Source: an uncultured bacterium
GTDB taxonomy: Bacteria > Bacteroidota > Bacteroidia > Chitinophagales > Chitinophagaceae
DNA length: 64,000 bases
Direction of reading: 5' to 3'
Assembly: GCA_903826405.1 (NCBI GenBank)
Contig: CAIKEH010000012.1
Location: 61,525 to 125,524, forward strand
The notes beneath the pieces are model-generated. The model made no database searches, was not told the origin of the DNA, and saw only the letters and a list, made by a program, of their open reading frames with translations. Position numbers and translations under genes: made by a program. Each line of letters starts with the position of its first letter. Position 1 is the stretch's first letter. Shown piece by piece: positions 1-9,304 of the stretch.

Positions 1-598
1 CGGATCTGTTCCTTTTCTCTTCCTGAGCCTCGAGTTCACGTGTCGTTTCAAGCTGCTCCTCCAGCACGCGACCACTGAGTATTCCGTAGGGCATGCCCCG
101 GGTGCTGAAGTCGGTGTTGTATTTCTCTACGTCGAAATAGACCGATCCGTTCACTACATAGGCGTAACCATCTTTGATGATCTTCTCGATCATCGTGATC
201 TGCTCCACGATATGACCGGTCGCTGTAGGCTCGATGGTGGGATCCAGATTATTGAACTGACGCATGGCCCAATGGAAGAGGTTCGTGTATTTCTGCACGA
301 GTTCCATCGGCTCCAGTTTCTCCAGAATGGCTTTGCTGGAGATCTTATCCTCGGCTTCTCGTCCTTCTTCCTCAAAATGACCTGCATCGGTGATATTGCG
401 CACATATCGGACCTTGAAACCTTTGGAGAGGAAATATCGGTTGACGATGTCGAAGGTGATGAAGGGTCGGGCATGGCCCAGATGACTTTCGCCGCTGACC
501 GTGGGCCCGCATACATACATGCCCACATGACCTGGGGTAATGTTGCTGAAAATCTCTTTCTCCCGCGTCAGGGAGTTGTATACTTTGAGTTCGGCCAT
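1..598 (-). CDS. cysS: Cysteine--tRNA ligase, N-terminal part (cut by window edge)
   Basis: The gene starts at the ATG complement at 596-598 and runs off the left edge, so only about 199 residues are visible. The reading begins [15 protein letters not shown], followed by [20 protein letters not shown], which holds the CGPTV zinc-ligand cysteine and the HLGH form of the class I HIGH motif, then the [10 protein letters not shown] segment typical of CysRS. The enzyme charges tRNA-Cys with cysteine in the cytoplasm. Family assignment rests on these motifs. The KMSKS loop and anticodon domain lie outside the window. About 100 bases separate it from the next gene upstream, so it may have its own promoter. 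Confidence 0.95.
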   Translation of the reverse strand, partial: MAELKVYNSLTREKEIFSNITPGHVGMYVCGPTVSGESHLGHARPFITFDIVNRYFLSKGFKVRYVRNITDAGHFEEEGREAEDKISSKAILEKLEPMELVQKYTNLFHWAMRQFNNLDPTIEPTATGHIVEQITMIEKIIKDGYAYVVNGSVYFDVEKYNTDFSTRGMPYGILSGRVLEEQLETTRELEAQEEKRNRS

Positions 599-695
599 CT
601 TTGAGTTTCGCTTTTCAACTAGATCCGTTGGTCTGAGCAAGTGCACAGCAGGGTTGCTGTTTTTCCGGAAGGGCAAAGGTAAATAAACCTTGGCA

Positions 696-1856
696 TCATT
701 CCCCTTTTGGCAGGGAAACATCCACAACCAATGCTCTGTGGTCGGACAACTTTCGGTTCATCTGGGTGAATTGTTCGGTATGAACTCCATCACTCAGAAA
801 TACATAATCTATACGCAGCGTGGGAAGCCAGTCGAGAAAACGGGAATTACCACTGGCGAAGGTCTTACCCAGTCCAAAACCTTTTTCCAGAAAAGCGTCT
901 TTTCTGTCGCCCCGCAGGGTGAAATAGGCATAGGAATTGGGTACATCGTTGAGGTCGGTGCAGAGGATGTAAGGATAAGGGCTATTGCTGATATGTGAAC
1001 GGGTTTCTTCCGCCTGAACCGCCCTTTTCTGGAAGGCCTTTCTCATTTTGTAAAAAATGCTTTTTGATGCGGCCAGTCCTGTGTCTTCCTGATCCCGGAT
1101 CTTGCGCATGTCATTGTAATCCTTTTTTCGGAATGAGAAGGATTGAAGGTGGGTGGTGTAAATCCGTATGGTATCGTGCCCGATATGTAAATCTGCTGAG
1201 ATCAGGCTTTCCGTCGCCTGGCTGTTGTTGTCGGGGAAGGTGTACCGCAGGGAATCGATCACGGGATATTTGGAGAAGATTGCCGTACCGCTCCACACTT
1301 TGTTCAGGTAGCCATGATCACGTGCGAATACGGCATGGCAGTATCCCAGATCCTTGCAGAATCTGCCGATATTGTCCGAACCCCATTCGGCGTTGGTGGA
1401 ATAGAATTCCTGAAGACAAATCACATCGGGTTGATATCTGCTTATCTCGCCGAATATACTTTTAAGGTTGTCCGTATCATTGGGATCGAACTTCTCCGTA
1501 TAAAAAGGCGTGAACCTCCTGACATTCCAGTCCATCACCCTGAGATTCCCTTTTTCTTTTTCCATCCGGAATGTACTCGGTTTATTCATGCCGAGCATGA
1601 CACGGATATTGGTTGCTCCGATCAGAAATGCTGCCAGGGAGATGAGTATGCGTCGGGGTCGAACGACAGTCCAGATGAAGATGAAAATGATCAGCGTAAA
1701 AAAAAGCCATGGGAGAAGCAGGCCGCTGAATCCTACGAACCACCAATTGGCAGGATTCAGATAAGGCGCCAAGCACGTGATCAGGAAAAGTACGACCACC
1801 ACCAGATTGAGGAGGAGCAGGAGTCTGGAGGCGAATCTTTTCAACTTATCGGCCAT
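696..1856 (-). CDS. Membrane-anchored endonuclease/exonuclease/phosphatase family protein
   Basis: This 386-residue protein has two or three hydrophobic segments in residues 10-90 and then an EEP (DNase I-like) domain. Visible family motifs are MDWNVRRF, the metal-binding Glu in ICLQEFY, TTHLQS, the Asp/Asn pair in [10 protein letters not shown], and the C-terminal [11 protein letters not shown] with the general-base His. The topology suggests a periplasm-facing hydrolase tethered to the inner membrane, but the substrate (nucleic acid, phospholipid or phosphoester) cannot be read from sequence. Its start lies 8 bases after the stop of the rhomboid gene, with a GAGGAGG Shine-Dalgarno-like stretch overlapping that gene's end, so the two are probably co-transcribed. 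Confidence 0.85.
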   Translation of the reverse strand: MADKLKRFASRLLLLLNLVVVVLFLITCLAPYLNPANWWFVGFSGLLLPWLFFTLIIFIFIWTVVRPRRILISLAAFLIGATNIRVMLGMNKPSTFRMEKEKGNLRVMDWNVRRFTPFYTEKFDPNDTDNLKSIFGEISRYQPDVICLQEFYSTNAEWGSDNIGRFCKDLGYCHAVFARDHGYLNKVWSGTAIFSKYPVIDSLRYTFPDNNSQATESLISADLHIGHDTIRIYTTHLQSFSFRKKDYNDMRKIRDQEDTGLAASKSIFYKMRKAFQKRAVQAEETRSHISNSPYPYILCTDLNDVPNSYAYFTLRGDRKDAFLEKGFGLGKTFASGNSRFLDWLPTLRIDYVFLSDGVHTEQFTQMNRKLSDHRALVVDVSLPKGE

Positions 1857-1864
1857 GGCTGAAT

Positions 1865-2785
1865 TTAAATATCCTCCTCGCTTGCACGACGCAGTAGATC
1901 TTTTTCCTCCTCGGTCAATCGATCATATCCACCTTTCTGGTTGATCTTATCGAGAATGTCATCTATCCTTTGCTGGGTCAGATTGGAAGTCTTTTTGAAA
2001 GGACTCTTCCCCTTCGTATCATAGAAGACCTCCACTTTGACCCTTTTTTTGACCTTTTGTTTTACAGCCGGGTTGAAGAGGTTCACGAACCATTCATATG
2101 CCTGGTTCATGCTTTCAGACCAGTCTTTCCCTCTGTTCAGGGAAACAGCGAAACCATACCCCGTCAATCCACTTGCCAGATGAGCGGCAACTAGCGCCGA
2201 GTTCCCTGCCAGGGAGGAGAGATCGATCAATATAAAGATCATCGTTACCACCCAAAGGGGGATGCCACCCGATATCATCGGAAAGAAACGGTATTGCGGT
2301 GAAAGGATGGTCGACGCGATGGCGATGGCCACAACACCTACGGAAGCACCATTGAACATGGATCCTTCGATACTCGTTCTGGACAGGAGTGTGCTAGTGA
2401 TCAGAAAAACAATAGCGCCCAAGAGCCCACCGTAAATGAAGAGTGGGACGATACGTCGGTTCCCGGTCAGGTCCTGAAAGATTCGGCCAAATGTCCAAAG
2501 CCAGAAAAGGCTGGTAAGCAATAGTATGAAATCGATCTGCACGAAAGGTGCCGTCAGTAAGGTCCAGGGACGGTAAAGGAATTTTTGCCAGTCGGCTGGT
2601 ACCGTGAACCAAGAGTAAACGTTTTTCAAGAAGATATCTTCAGGAATGCGGGAAAGGCTGTAAACCGACTTGATGAAATACAGGATAACGAATGCCAATC
2701 CGTTGAGCAGGATGAGCATCATCAGGGCGTTATTGTCGCTCCATAGCGAACTTTGCTTCAACTTCGGATAATCCCTGTCTCCCAT
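1865..2785 (-). CDS. Rhomboid family intramembrane serine protease, diverged, with DUF6576-like tail
   Basis: This 306-residue polytopic membrane protein keeps the rhomboid catalytic dyad: Ser at about 148 in NGASVG and His at about 202 in AAHLASGLTGYG. The HxxxN pair that normally helps form the oxyanion hole on the second helix, present in the neighbouring rhomboid, is replaced by Leu and Ser at about residues 88 and 92. The C-terminal 60 residues are soluble and end in DDILDKINQKGGYDRLTEEE, resembling the DUF6576 tail common on Bacteroidota rhomboids. It follows a second rhomboid by 50 bases. Whether it is proteolytically active is uncertain; it could be a low-activity or pseudo-protease partner. 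Confidence 0.85.
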   Translation of the reverse strand: MGDRDYPKLKQSSLWSDNNALMMLILLNGLAFVILYFIKSVYSLSRIPEDIFLKNVYSWFTVPADWQKFLYRPWTLLTAPFVQIDFILLLTSLFWLWTFGRIFQDLTGNRRIVPLFIYGGLLGAIVFLITSTLLSRTSIEGSMFNGASVGVVAIAIASTILSPQYRFFPMISGGIPLWVVTMIFILIDLSSLAGNSALVAAHLASGLTGYGFAVSLNRGKDWSESMNQAYEWFVNLFNPAVKQKVKKRVKVEVFYDTKGKSPFKKTSNLTQQRIDDILDKINQKGGYDRLTEEEKDLLRRASEEDI

Positions 2786-2835
2786 TTAGGTGTTTCTTGA
2801 TGTGATGGTACGTCTATCCCTGAAATTACGCCGAA

Positions 2836-3534
2836 TTAATAAAAAGTCTGCCGGTTTTTGCGGTTCCAAAGGTACACCAGCAGGATGCCGATCAAGGCTC
2901 CACCGATATGGGCGAAGTGTGCCACGCCTCCACCCTGATTGCTGGATATGCCCCCGAACAGATCGTAGCCGACAAAGCCAAGCAGGGCCCATTTTGCCTT
3001 TATGGGAAAAGGTATGGGGAATATGAACAGCTTACTGTTGGGGAAGCTGTATGCAAAAGCGGCGAAAATGCCCATAACAGCTCCTGAGGCACCCAATACG
3101 GGGATGTTCATCAGGGAGTTGAATTCCTCGGTACTGATCTGTCCCGATCCGAGCAGACCCTTGTATTGCGAGGCATCATAACTCATGGCAGCTATCTGAA
3201 CAAATCCTGCAAAAAGACCACAGGTCAGATAGAAAAGTACGAACCGCTTGGGTCCCCAGAGGTTCTCCAGTGTACTTCCGAACATCCAAAGAGCAAGCAT
3301 GTTGAAAAGGATGTGCCATGGGCCGTCCGGATCATGCATGAACATATAGGTCAGGAACTGCCAGGGTTTATAGAGTTCTGACTTGATGTGGTGAAGGGCG
3401 AAGAGGTCGCTCATGGGTATGGCGCTCTTTCCTACGGTGATCTGTGCCAGCCAGACCAACGCATTGATGATGATGAGGTTCTTGATGATCGTTGGAAGTA
3501 CCTGCCACCTTCCCGGCCTGATGTCTTCTACCAT
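2836..3534 (-). CDS. Rhomboid family intramembrane serine protease
   Basis: The 232-residue protein has six predicted membrane helices and a complete rhomboid signature: HILFN (His74 and Asn78, oxyanion region), the nucleophile Ser150 in LGASGAVMG, and His209 in AHFAHIGGALIG. Such enzymes cleave membrane-spanning helices of substrate proteins within the inner membrane. The fold core is complete at the usual length. It is the first of two adjacent rhomboid genes on this strand, separated by 50 bases from its diverged paralogue. Start MVEDIRPGRW fits the family N-terminus. The substrate is unknown. Confidence 0.92.
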   Translation of the reverse strand: MVEDIRPGRWQVLPTIIKNLIIINALVWLAQITVGKSAIPMSDLFALHHIKSELYKPWQFLTYMFMHDPDGPWHILFNMLALWMFGSTLENLWGPKRFVLFYLTCGLFAGFVQIAAMSYDASQYKGLLGSGQISTEEFNSLMNIPVLGASGAVMGIFAAFAYSFPNSKLFIFPIPFPIKAKWALLGFVGYDLFGGISSNQGGGVAHFAHIGGALIGILLVYLWNRKNRQTFY

Positions 3535-3594
3535 CTTTGTTTTTATTGGTGATGCGAAGTTAGTGCAAGTTGACCCAAAGGCATTGTCAGAGGA

Positions 3595-5019
3595 CTATTT
3601 TAACTTGAGTTGAACAACATTCTCTATATGATGGGTATGGGGGAACATATCCACAGGCTGTACGCGGGTCACTGCATATTTTTCATCCAGCAAAGCCAGG
3701 TCACGTGCCTGGGTGGCGGGATTGCAACTGACATAAACAACCAAGGGCGATTCCATGTCCAGGATCTTGCGCACCAGCTTTTCGTGCATGCCTGCCCGTG
3801 GGGGATCGGTGATGATTACATCCGGTCGGCCATGGTCCAGAAAGAATGCATCGGTACATACATCTATCACATCGCCCGAGAAGAATGAAGCATGCCCGAT
3901 TGCATTAATGTCTGCATTTTCCTTAGCATCCTCCACGGCCTCTCTGATGGTCTCCACTCCAATCACCTTTGCTGCCGACTGGCTGACGAAGAGGCCTATA
4001 CTGCCCGTACCGCAGTAAAGGTCATAGACAATCTCCTTTCCCGTTAGTTCTGCATAGTCCTTGACAACCTGATAGAGTGCATACCCCTGATGAGTATTGG
4101 TCTGGAAAAAAGATTTGGGTCCAATACGGAATTTCAAGTCACCCAACTTCTCCGTTACATATGCCTTGCCGGAATACAATTCGGGCTGCAGGTCATGCAT
4201 GCTGTCGTTCCATTTCGTATTGACGGTGAAGTAAAGGCTGGTGATCTCCGGGAAAGCCACCTTCAATGCATCAAGCATCTCCCGCGTTTTTCCTTCATCG
4301 CGGTAGCCGATGCAAAGGTTGACCATGAGCTCGCCTGTAGTACAGGAACGAAGGAGCAAGTTGCGCAACCAACCCTCATGAGATCGGATATCATGAAAGG
4401 TATGTCCTTTTTGCAGTGCGAATTCCCGTATGAAATTTCGTATGCCATTAGCCCTGTCCTCCATCAGATGACACGTACGTACATCGACGACTTTATCGAA
4501 AATGCGGGGGACATGAAATCCTACTGCCGGCCCGATACATTCGGCCTTTTCCTCGGCCCCCATCCCATCCATAGACCTCAACTCATCATGTGTGAGGTAT
4601 CTTTTACTGCTGAAAGTGAACTCCAGTTTGTTCCGGTATTCGCGAATGTCACCAGCACCAAGTATAGGATCGATCTTCGGGAGGTTGATTTTACCTATCC
4701 GGCCCAGTTGTTGTCGCACTTCCTCTTCCTTATATTTCAGCTGAAGTTCATATGGCAACATCTGCCATTTGCATCCGCCGCAGATCCCGAAATGTTCGCA
4801 GAAAGGATCGACACGGTCTCGGGAAAGTTCCAGAAATCGAAGGACGCGAGCTTCAGCCCAGTCCTTTTTGTTCTTCAGCAGAAGAAGGTCTGCACGATCC
4901 CCGGGAACGGCCCCTTCTATGAAGATCACTTTCCCGTCAACCTTGGCCAAGGCCTTGCCTTCTGCAGCATACCCCGTGACCTCTACACCATGCAACTCTT
5001 TCAACTTCTGTTTCCGCAT
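3595..5019 (-). CDS. rlmD: 23S rRNA (uracil-5-)-methyltransferase, RlmD/RumA type
   Basis: The 474-residue protein has an N-terminal TRAM domain (about residues 1-60), the iron-sulfur cysteines in CEHFGICGGCKWQ with a further Cys in RTCHLMED, and a C-terminal SAM-dependent domain with DLYCGTGSIGLFVS, the DPPRAGM motif and the catalytic-Cys loop YVSCNPATQARDL. It transfers a methyl group from SAM to a uracil of 23S rRNA (U1939 in the E. coli RlmD case). Length and motif order match the family. RlmC/RlmD-type specificity cannot be separated with certainty from sequence alone. It is preceded by a strong terminator at 5068-5100, so transcription probably starts in the 50 bases before its start codon. 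Confidence 0.93.
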   Translation of the reverse strand: MRKQKLKELHGVEVTGYAAEGKALAKVDGKVIFIEGAVPGDRADLLLLKNKKDWAEARVLRFLELSRDRVDPFCEHFGICGGCKWQMLPYELQLKYKEEEVRQQLGRIGKINLPKIDPILGAGDIREYRNKLEFTFSSKRYLTHDELRSMDGMGAEEKAECIGPAVGFHVPRIFDKVVDVRTCHLMEDRANGIRNFIREFALQKGHTFHDIRSHEGWLRNLLLRSCTTGELMVNLCIGYRDEGKTREMLDALKVAFPEITSLYFTVNTKWNDSMHDLQPELYSGKAYVTEKLGDLKFRIGPKSFFQTNTHQGYALYQVVKDYAELTGKEIVYDLYCGTGSIGLFVSQSAAKVIGVETIREAVEDAKENADINAIGHASFFSGDVIDVCTDAFFLDHGRPDVIITDPPRAGMHEKLVRKILDMESPLVVYVSCNPATQARDLALLDEKYAVTRVQPVDMFPHTHHIENVVQLKLK

Positions 5020-5067
5020 CGTTCAAAATTAACGATTCAAACCCGCAAGACCGATGTGTATATCACC

Positions 5068-5100
5068 AAAAGAAAAACCGCATCACTGGTGATGCGGTCC
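5068..5100 (-). terminator. Intrinsic terminator after the 38-residue small ORF
   Basis: On the minus strand a perfect 10-base stem (ACCGCATCAC / GTGATGCGGT, 5077-5098) is followed directly by TTTTTCTTTT. This is a textbook rho-independent terminator pointing left. It lies 50 bases after the stop of the small ORF at 5150-5266 and before rlmD. Confidence 0.85.
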
Positions 5101-5149
5101 CTTTCTTCACTATTGTTTCAGAGGTTGCGAGAAAAAATGTAATGGCGGT

Positions 5150-5266
5150 TCAGTTTTTCTGTTGCCAATAGAATTTGTCAAGACGATTCCTCCGGGCATA
5201 TTTCAGAGCATAACGATCATTACGATGGTTCAAAAGTTGATAGATAAGATTCAGGAATTTTTCCAT
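5150..5266 (-). CDS. Small basic 38-residue ORF, unknown function
   Basis: An ATG at 5264-5266 (complement) opens a 38-codon frame: MEKFLNLIYQLLNHRNDR and then a basic stretch rich in Arg/Lys/Tyr ending KFYWQQKN. The N-terminal half could form an amphipathic helix. I do not recognise it. Support for expression is contextual: the ORF is the only one in a gap between a membrane-protein gene and rlmD, and is followed by a strong intrinsic terminator. No clear Shine-Dalgarno is seen, which is normal in this phylum. It may instead be part of a small RNA rather than a translated gene. Confidence 0.4.
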   Translation of the reverse strand: MEKFLNLIYQLLNHRNDRYALKYARRNRLDKFYWQQKN

Positions 5267-5349
5267 GAGATATTTTTTAAGGATTGTGTTAGTAACGTCT
5301 TTGGAAGGGCATAAAGTATGCAGGAACTTGTTAATATATCTTGAAAACG

Positions 5350-5383
5350 AGTCTTAGGCTTTGATGATATAGACGCCAAGACT
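5350..5383 (-). other. Inverted repeat in the leader of the small ORF
   Basis: AGTCTTAGGC at 5350-5359 pairs with GCCAAGACT at 5375-5383, a nine-pair stem with one bulged base and a 15-base loop. It lies between the small membrane-protein gene and the 38-residue ORF. It may be a structured leader or a weak terminator for the upstream gene (CGTTTTC follows it on the minus strand). Confidence 0.35.
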
Positions 5384-5418
5384 TTATTAGAATAAGATTT
5401 TGATTATGAGGGACTTGT

Positions 5419-5449
5419 TTAAAACAACCCCATTTGCTTAGGGGTGTTC
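5419..5449 (-). terminator. Probable intrinsic terminator after the 95-residue membrane protein gene
   Basis: Read on the minus strand, AACACCCC and GGGGTTGTT (5448 to 5423) form a stem with a nine-base loop and one bulge, and the sequence then runs into a short T-rich stretch. It lies 32 bases beyond the stop codon at 5481. Confidence 0.55.
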
Positions 5450-5480
5450 TTCCCGCTGTTCGATTTATAATTAGCGGCTG

Positions 5481-5768
5481 TCATCTGATCGGGATCGGAG
5501 GAGTTAACTTCTTTCGGGTAAGCAGGTTATATGCCCACATGATCGTGAAGGAAGGGATGAAATCGGTGAAGGGCAGGACTTCCTCCACAAAGTTGAAGAG
5601 CCCTCCGAACGCACCTTTCCAACCACCGAAGGTCTTATAGAAGATGAAGGCCGATATAGGTGCCCAAATGAGATCACCGAACTCACCGATCCCGGGGATG
5701 GCGAAAGTGGCGTAACCTGCGAGATCCATCAGCAGGCAGAAGAGAAGCGAGGGTTGCTCTTTATTCAT
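5481..5768 (-). CDS. Conserved-looking small membrane protein, unknown function
   Basis: The 95-residue protein has two or three hydrophobic stretches (about 8-25, 30-45, 62-82) separated by Gly/Phe-rich turns such as GIGEFGDLIWAP and FGGWKGAFGG. No enzyme motif is visible. It resembles small uncharacterised membrane proteins found in Bacteroidota, but I cannot name a family. It starts with MNKEQPSLLF and is followed by a probable terminator. The upstream DUF5916 gene ends 61 bases before it on the same strand. Confidence 0.7.
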   Translation of the reverse strand: MNKEQPSLLFCLLMDLAGYATFAIPGIGEFGDLIWAPISAFIFYKTFGGWKGAFGGLFNFVEEVLPFTDFIPSFTIMWAYNLLTRKKLTPPIPIR

Positions 5769-5829
5769 CTTTGTTTCGTATTGGATTTAAGATGGATGAG
5801 AGCAATACATGGTTGCATGCTCCGACATT

Positions 5830-8013
5830 TCAGAGATTCCACCAATAGTTCAATTTCAGGACAATAGCCCGGTTTTTGACGGAGAAAGGCGCGGGCAGGT
5901 AGTTGTCGGTGTAAACGATATACAGGTCGGATGCCGGGCGGTATCTCCACTGGAAGCGAGTATTCAGATTGATGTTTTTGAGTTGATCGTTGTACTGGAT
6001 ATACGTGGTGAAGAAGATCTTGTTGGTCAAGGTTAGATCGATGCGGGGTCCGATGAGCCAGAAATCATTCTTTCCCCAAGGCTTGGGTAGTTGAATGTCG
6101 TTATAGTTGATAGCCATGTATAGATTGGCGAAAGGTTGGAAACGATAACCTAATTCTGCAGCCAGGTTGAGGCGTGTACCATCTGAATAGTAACCACCAT
6201 ACCTCATGTTGAAACTGTAGGTGAAGAGCTTGCCGGGCGATGAGGTGAAAGAGGTACCGAAGGCATTCCAACGGTGCAGGCTTCCCCTTGCCAGCGTATC
6301 TTTCCCGGAATTGGTGGGATCGAAAGGTTGAAGTAACTCCACGAAATCATGAGCGATCCAGGTAGTGAGAACGGGTTGCTTTCGGAAGGTGATTGTCCAG
6401 GCGAGATTGGTCTCATTGTCTGTCATGTGCATGGCCTCATTGAAGAAATAGGTGGAATTGACCATGAGGTTGTGACTGAGTATCGGACCTGAGCGGGGGA
6501 AGAAATTCCTGGCTACGGTGGGATTGAATTTATGGTAACCTACACGTGGCACATATCCTGTTTCCGCAACGAAATTCCTGCCCACATATTCCTGTTGCCA
6601 GTTGATGGTCCAGACCCGGCTGGAATATTGAAGGTTACCGGAAAGCGAAAGGTCATGCCCATTCTTCCCGGGTGTGAAAGATTTCAGGACGGTGGCACCT
6701 CCCGTCCAGATATTGTTGGCGGAAGCCAGATTATACTCCAGTCCGATGTTGCGGTTGTATTGGGAATAAACGGGTTTGTCGGGCATCGATCCGGGGATAT
6801 AATTCAATGACTCCTTATTGACCATGATCATGCCGATGCTGGATCGCTTGAACACCCTTCGTTGAAGGGAGAATACGCCGAAATTCTGTGCGGGCAAACC
6901 GATCTCATCTTGCCTGGCCGTTTGCATGTCCATGACGCCTATCCTCCAATCCCGGTCGATCTTGCCGCTCAGTCTCGCTCCCGCAATGATGGGCACGCCA
7001 AGTCCTATGCGCCGGGAGAAGAAAGGGCGGATGTTCTGGTAACCGAAGTTGCCGAAGATGTCTGCGTTCTCCAGGAAGAACTGCCTTCTTTCCGGGAAGA
7101 ACAATTCAAAACGGTCGAGGTTGGTGACCTGTTGGTCGACTTCTACCTGGGAGAAATCTGGATTGACGGTGAGGTCGAGGTTAAGGGAGGATGACAAGGC
7201 GACCTTGGCATCAACCCCTGCTTTTCCGGTCAGTTTGGTGGAACCTGCATGTTCCTGATCCCTGCCGATGCTGCCTGAAACATAGGGAATGACAGATACG
7301 TTGGCTCCGGGTGCAGGAGGATTTTTGTCCCATACCAAGAGGCCGCTGTAGGCGAGGGATGCAGTTGGGAACTGCCGGGGCATCCCCGCCCAGCTTGACT
7401 TTTCCGCGGTCTTCAGGTCGAGCCTGCTGAAATTGATACCCCAAGGCCTCATGCTCTGTTTATATCTCAGGGTTTTGAGCGGGATGGCCATTTCGACTAT
7501 CCATTCCCGCTCGGTATTGCTGGTCGCGGAAACCCACTTGTTGTCCCAGCTGAGATCCACCTTCCCTCCGTCGTACATAAGCCCGTCCCATTGGGCACCG
7601 GCGGCGTTGCTGCCGAAAGCGAAACCATTCACCTGGTCATCGAAGGGATCGATGAACACGATGAAATTGTCGTTCTTCAGGAAACTGAAATCCCTTCTCA
7701 GTGATTCCACACGATAGGGGCCCTGTACGGGCTTGCTGCAAATGGCCACCAGATATAGATTGGTCTCATCATAGGTCATGCGCACTTCCGTCCTCGCCTT
7801 GGCCACACTGGTGTCCATGGGCAGCACCATCTTGAAATTGGTGACGTATTCAGCCTCGGACCATTCTCCGTTGCCGATCCGCCCATCGATCACGGGTGCA
7901 GATCCCGTGTGCCGTATATGGATGACCTTATTGCTGTTCTTCTTCTGGGCCTGTGAAAACAGGGCCGGAAAGATGAATATAAAAAGGGGGAAAAATGGTT
8001 TCAATCTTGACAT
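5830..8013 (-). CDS. DUF5916 / CBM9-like domain protein, outer-membrane beta-barrel type
   Basis: With the start at the Met of MSRLKPFFPLFIFIF (complement 8011-8013) the protein has 727 residues and a clear signal peptide ending at about AQ. A longer frame upstream would run into mqnC, so it is rejected. Residues about 30-230 match the carbohydrate-binding-9-like module that precedes DUF5916 (IDGRIGNGEWSEA, MTYDETNLYLVAIC). The rest consists of alternating aromatic beta-strands typical of an outer-membrane barrel (NPDFSQVEVDQQVTNLDRFE, FFPERRQFFLENADIF). Proteins of this group are secreted or outer-membrane located; their substrate is not established. It lies 23 bases after mqnC, so it may be co-transcribed with it. 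Confidence 0.85.
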   Translation of the reverse strand: MSRLKPFFPLFIFIFPALFSQAQKKNSNKVIHIRHTGSAPVIDGRIGNGEWSEAEYVTNFKMVLPMDTSVAKARTEVRMTYDETNLYLVAICSKPVQGPYRVESLRRDFSFLKNDNFIVFIDPFDDQVNGFAFGSNAAGAQWDGLMYDGGKVDLSWDNKWVSATSNTEREWIVEMAIPLKTLRYKQSMRPWGINFSRLDLKTAEKSSWAGMPRQFPTASLAYSGLLVWDKNPPAPGANVSVIPYVSGSIGRDQEHAGSTKLTGKAGVDAKVALSSSLNLDLTVNPDFSQVEVDQQVTNLDRFELFFPERRQFFLENADIFGNFGYQNIRPFFSRRIGLGVPIIAGARLSGKIDRDWRIGVMDMQTARQDEIGLPAQNFGVFSLQRRVFKRSSIGMIMVNKESLNYIPGSMPDKPVYSQYNRNIGLEYNLASANNIWTGGATVLKSFTPGKNGHDLSLSGNLQYSSRVWTINWQQEYVGRNFVAETGYVPRVGYHKFNPTVARNFFPRSGPILSHNLMVNSTYFFNEAMHMTDNETNLAWTITFRKQPVLTTWIAHDFVELLQPFDPTNSGKDTLARGSLHRWNAFGTSFTSSPGKLFTYSFNMRYGGYYSDGTRLNLAAELGYRFQPFANLYMAINYNDIQLPKPWGKNDFWLIGPRIDLTLTNKIFFTTYIQYNDQLKNINLNTRFQWRYRPASDLYIVYTDNYLPAPFSVKNRAIVLKLNYWWNL

Positions 8014-8036
8014 GGTTTGGTTCGGCAGTTCCGGAT

Positions 8037-9164
8037 TCAGTAATCGATGACCTGTTCCTGGATGGACGCCGGGATCTGCCTCCATTCATATTGCTGGTTG
8101 CGGAGTTGCGGCTCGAAACCAGCTTCTCGGATGGCGTCCTGCATGGTCCGATAAGTGAACCGGTGCGGAGCTCCAGCCGCACTGACCACGTTCTCCTCGA
8201 TCATGATGCTTCCGAAATCATTGGCCCCTGCATTTAGACAGAGTTGCGCCACTTTCTTGCCTACAGTAAGCCAGGATGCCTGTATGTTCCTGATATTGGG
8301 CAGCATGATGCGGCTGATGGCGATGGTACGAATGTACTCCTCTGCTGTTGTGAGGTTCTGCACTCCGCGGATCTTGGCCAGCAGGGTATCCACATCCTGG
8401 AAGGTCCAGGGTATGAAGGCAAGGAATCCCTTAGCCTGTTCCGGTTTTCGACTTTGCACTTCGCGGATCCTGACCAGATGCTCGAATCTTTCTTCCAGGT
8501 TTTCCACATGGCCGAACATCATGGTAGCCGAAGTGGTGATGTCCAGTTTATGGGCCTCATGCATGATGTCCAACCATTCCTGTGCTCCGCATTTCCCCTT
8601 GCTGATCAGTCTGCGCACGCGATCCACGAGGATCTCTGCACCAGCCCCTGGAAGCGAATCCATCCCAGCCTCCTTAAGCTTCACGAGAACATCGCGATGG
8701 TTCGATCCCTCCAATTTGGTGATGTGGGCAACTTCAGGAGGGCCAAGGGTATGTAGTTTTATTTGCGGGAACTCTTTCTTGATTGCCCTGAATGTGTCTG
8801 CATAGAAAGCCAGCCCCAGATCAGGGTGGTGTCCGCCCTGAAGCAACAACTGGTCACCGCCGTATTTGAGCGTTTCGCTGATCTTCCTCCGATACGTTTC
8901 CATGTCGGTGATATACGCTTCGGGATGACCGGGTATGCGGTAGAAGTTGCAGAATTTGCAATTGGCGACACAGACATTGGTCGTGTTGACGTTCCGGTCG
9001 ATCTGCCAGGTTACTTTGCCATGAGGCACCTGCTTTTTCCGAAGTGCGTCGGCCACGGCCATCAGCTCGGCCAGCGGGGCATGCTCGAAAAGGTACTGAC
9101 CTTCCTCTGCACTAAGAAATTCAAGATCCAGCGCACGCTGGAACAACTCGGCTAGGGTCTGCAT
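8037..9164 (-). CDS. mqnC: Cyclic dehypoxanthinyl futalosine synthase (radical SAM)
   Basis: The 375-residue enzyme carries the radical-SAM cluster motif CVANCKFC (Cys65, Cys69, Cys72) followed by NFYR, the GGDQLLLQGG glycine-rich segment, and the C-terminal block LNAGANDFGSIMIEENVVS that is characteristic of MqnC rather than MqnE. It cyclises dehypoxanthine futalosine in the futalosine route to menaquinone. This matches the respiratory operon later in the window, whose complex III takes electrons from menaquinol. The start at MQTLAELFQRALD is the natural family start. It is divergent from the protease gene at 9305 across a 140-base intergenic region. Confidence 0.93.
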   Translation of the reverse strand: MQTLAELFQRALDLEFLSAEEGQYLFEHAPLAELMAVADALRKKQVPHGKVTWQIDRNVNTTNVCVANCKFCNFYRIPGHPEAYITDMETYRRKISETLKYGGDQLLLQGGHHPDLGLAFYADTFRAIKKEFPQIKLHTLGPPEVAHITKLEGSNHRDVLVKLKEAGMDSLPGAGAEILVDRVRRLISKGKCGAQEWLDIMHEAHKLDITTSATMMFGHVENLEERFEHLVRIREVQSRKPEQAKGFLAFIPWTFQDVDTLLAKIRGVQNLTTAEEYIRTIAISRIMLPNIRNIQASWLTVGKKVAQLCLNAGANDFGSIMIEENVVSAAGAPHRFTYRTMQDAIREAGFEPQLRNQQYEWRQIPASIQEQVIDY

Positions 9165-9304
9165 GTCCGGGACTATTGATAGGCTGTGAAGTTACGAAGG
9201 ATTCATCAGGACAATAGCCTTCGTTTTACCTTTCGAGGGGTGTCCGCGATGTTTTCCACTTAACTTTACATGACCGATCCGTCTCGAATGACGTAAAGTG
9301 ATTC

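Noticed and set aside
4090..5142. 350-codon open frame on the plus strand opposite rlmD
   Set aside because: rlmD on the minus strand has all family motifs; the opposite frame shows no domain or signal and is a codon-bias shadow.
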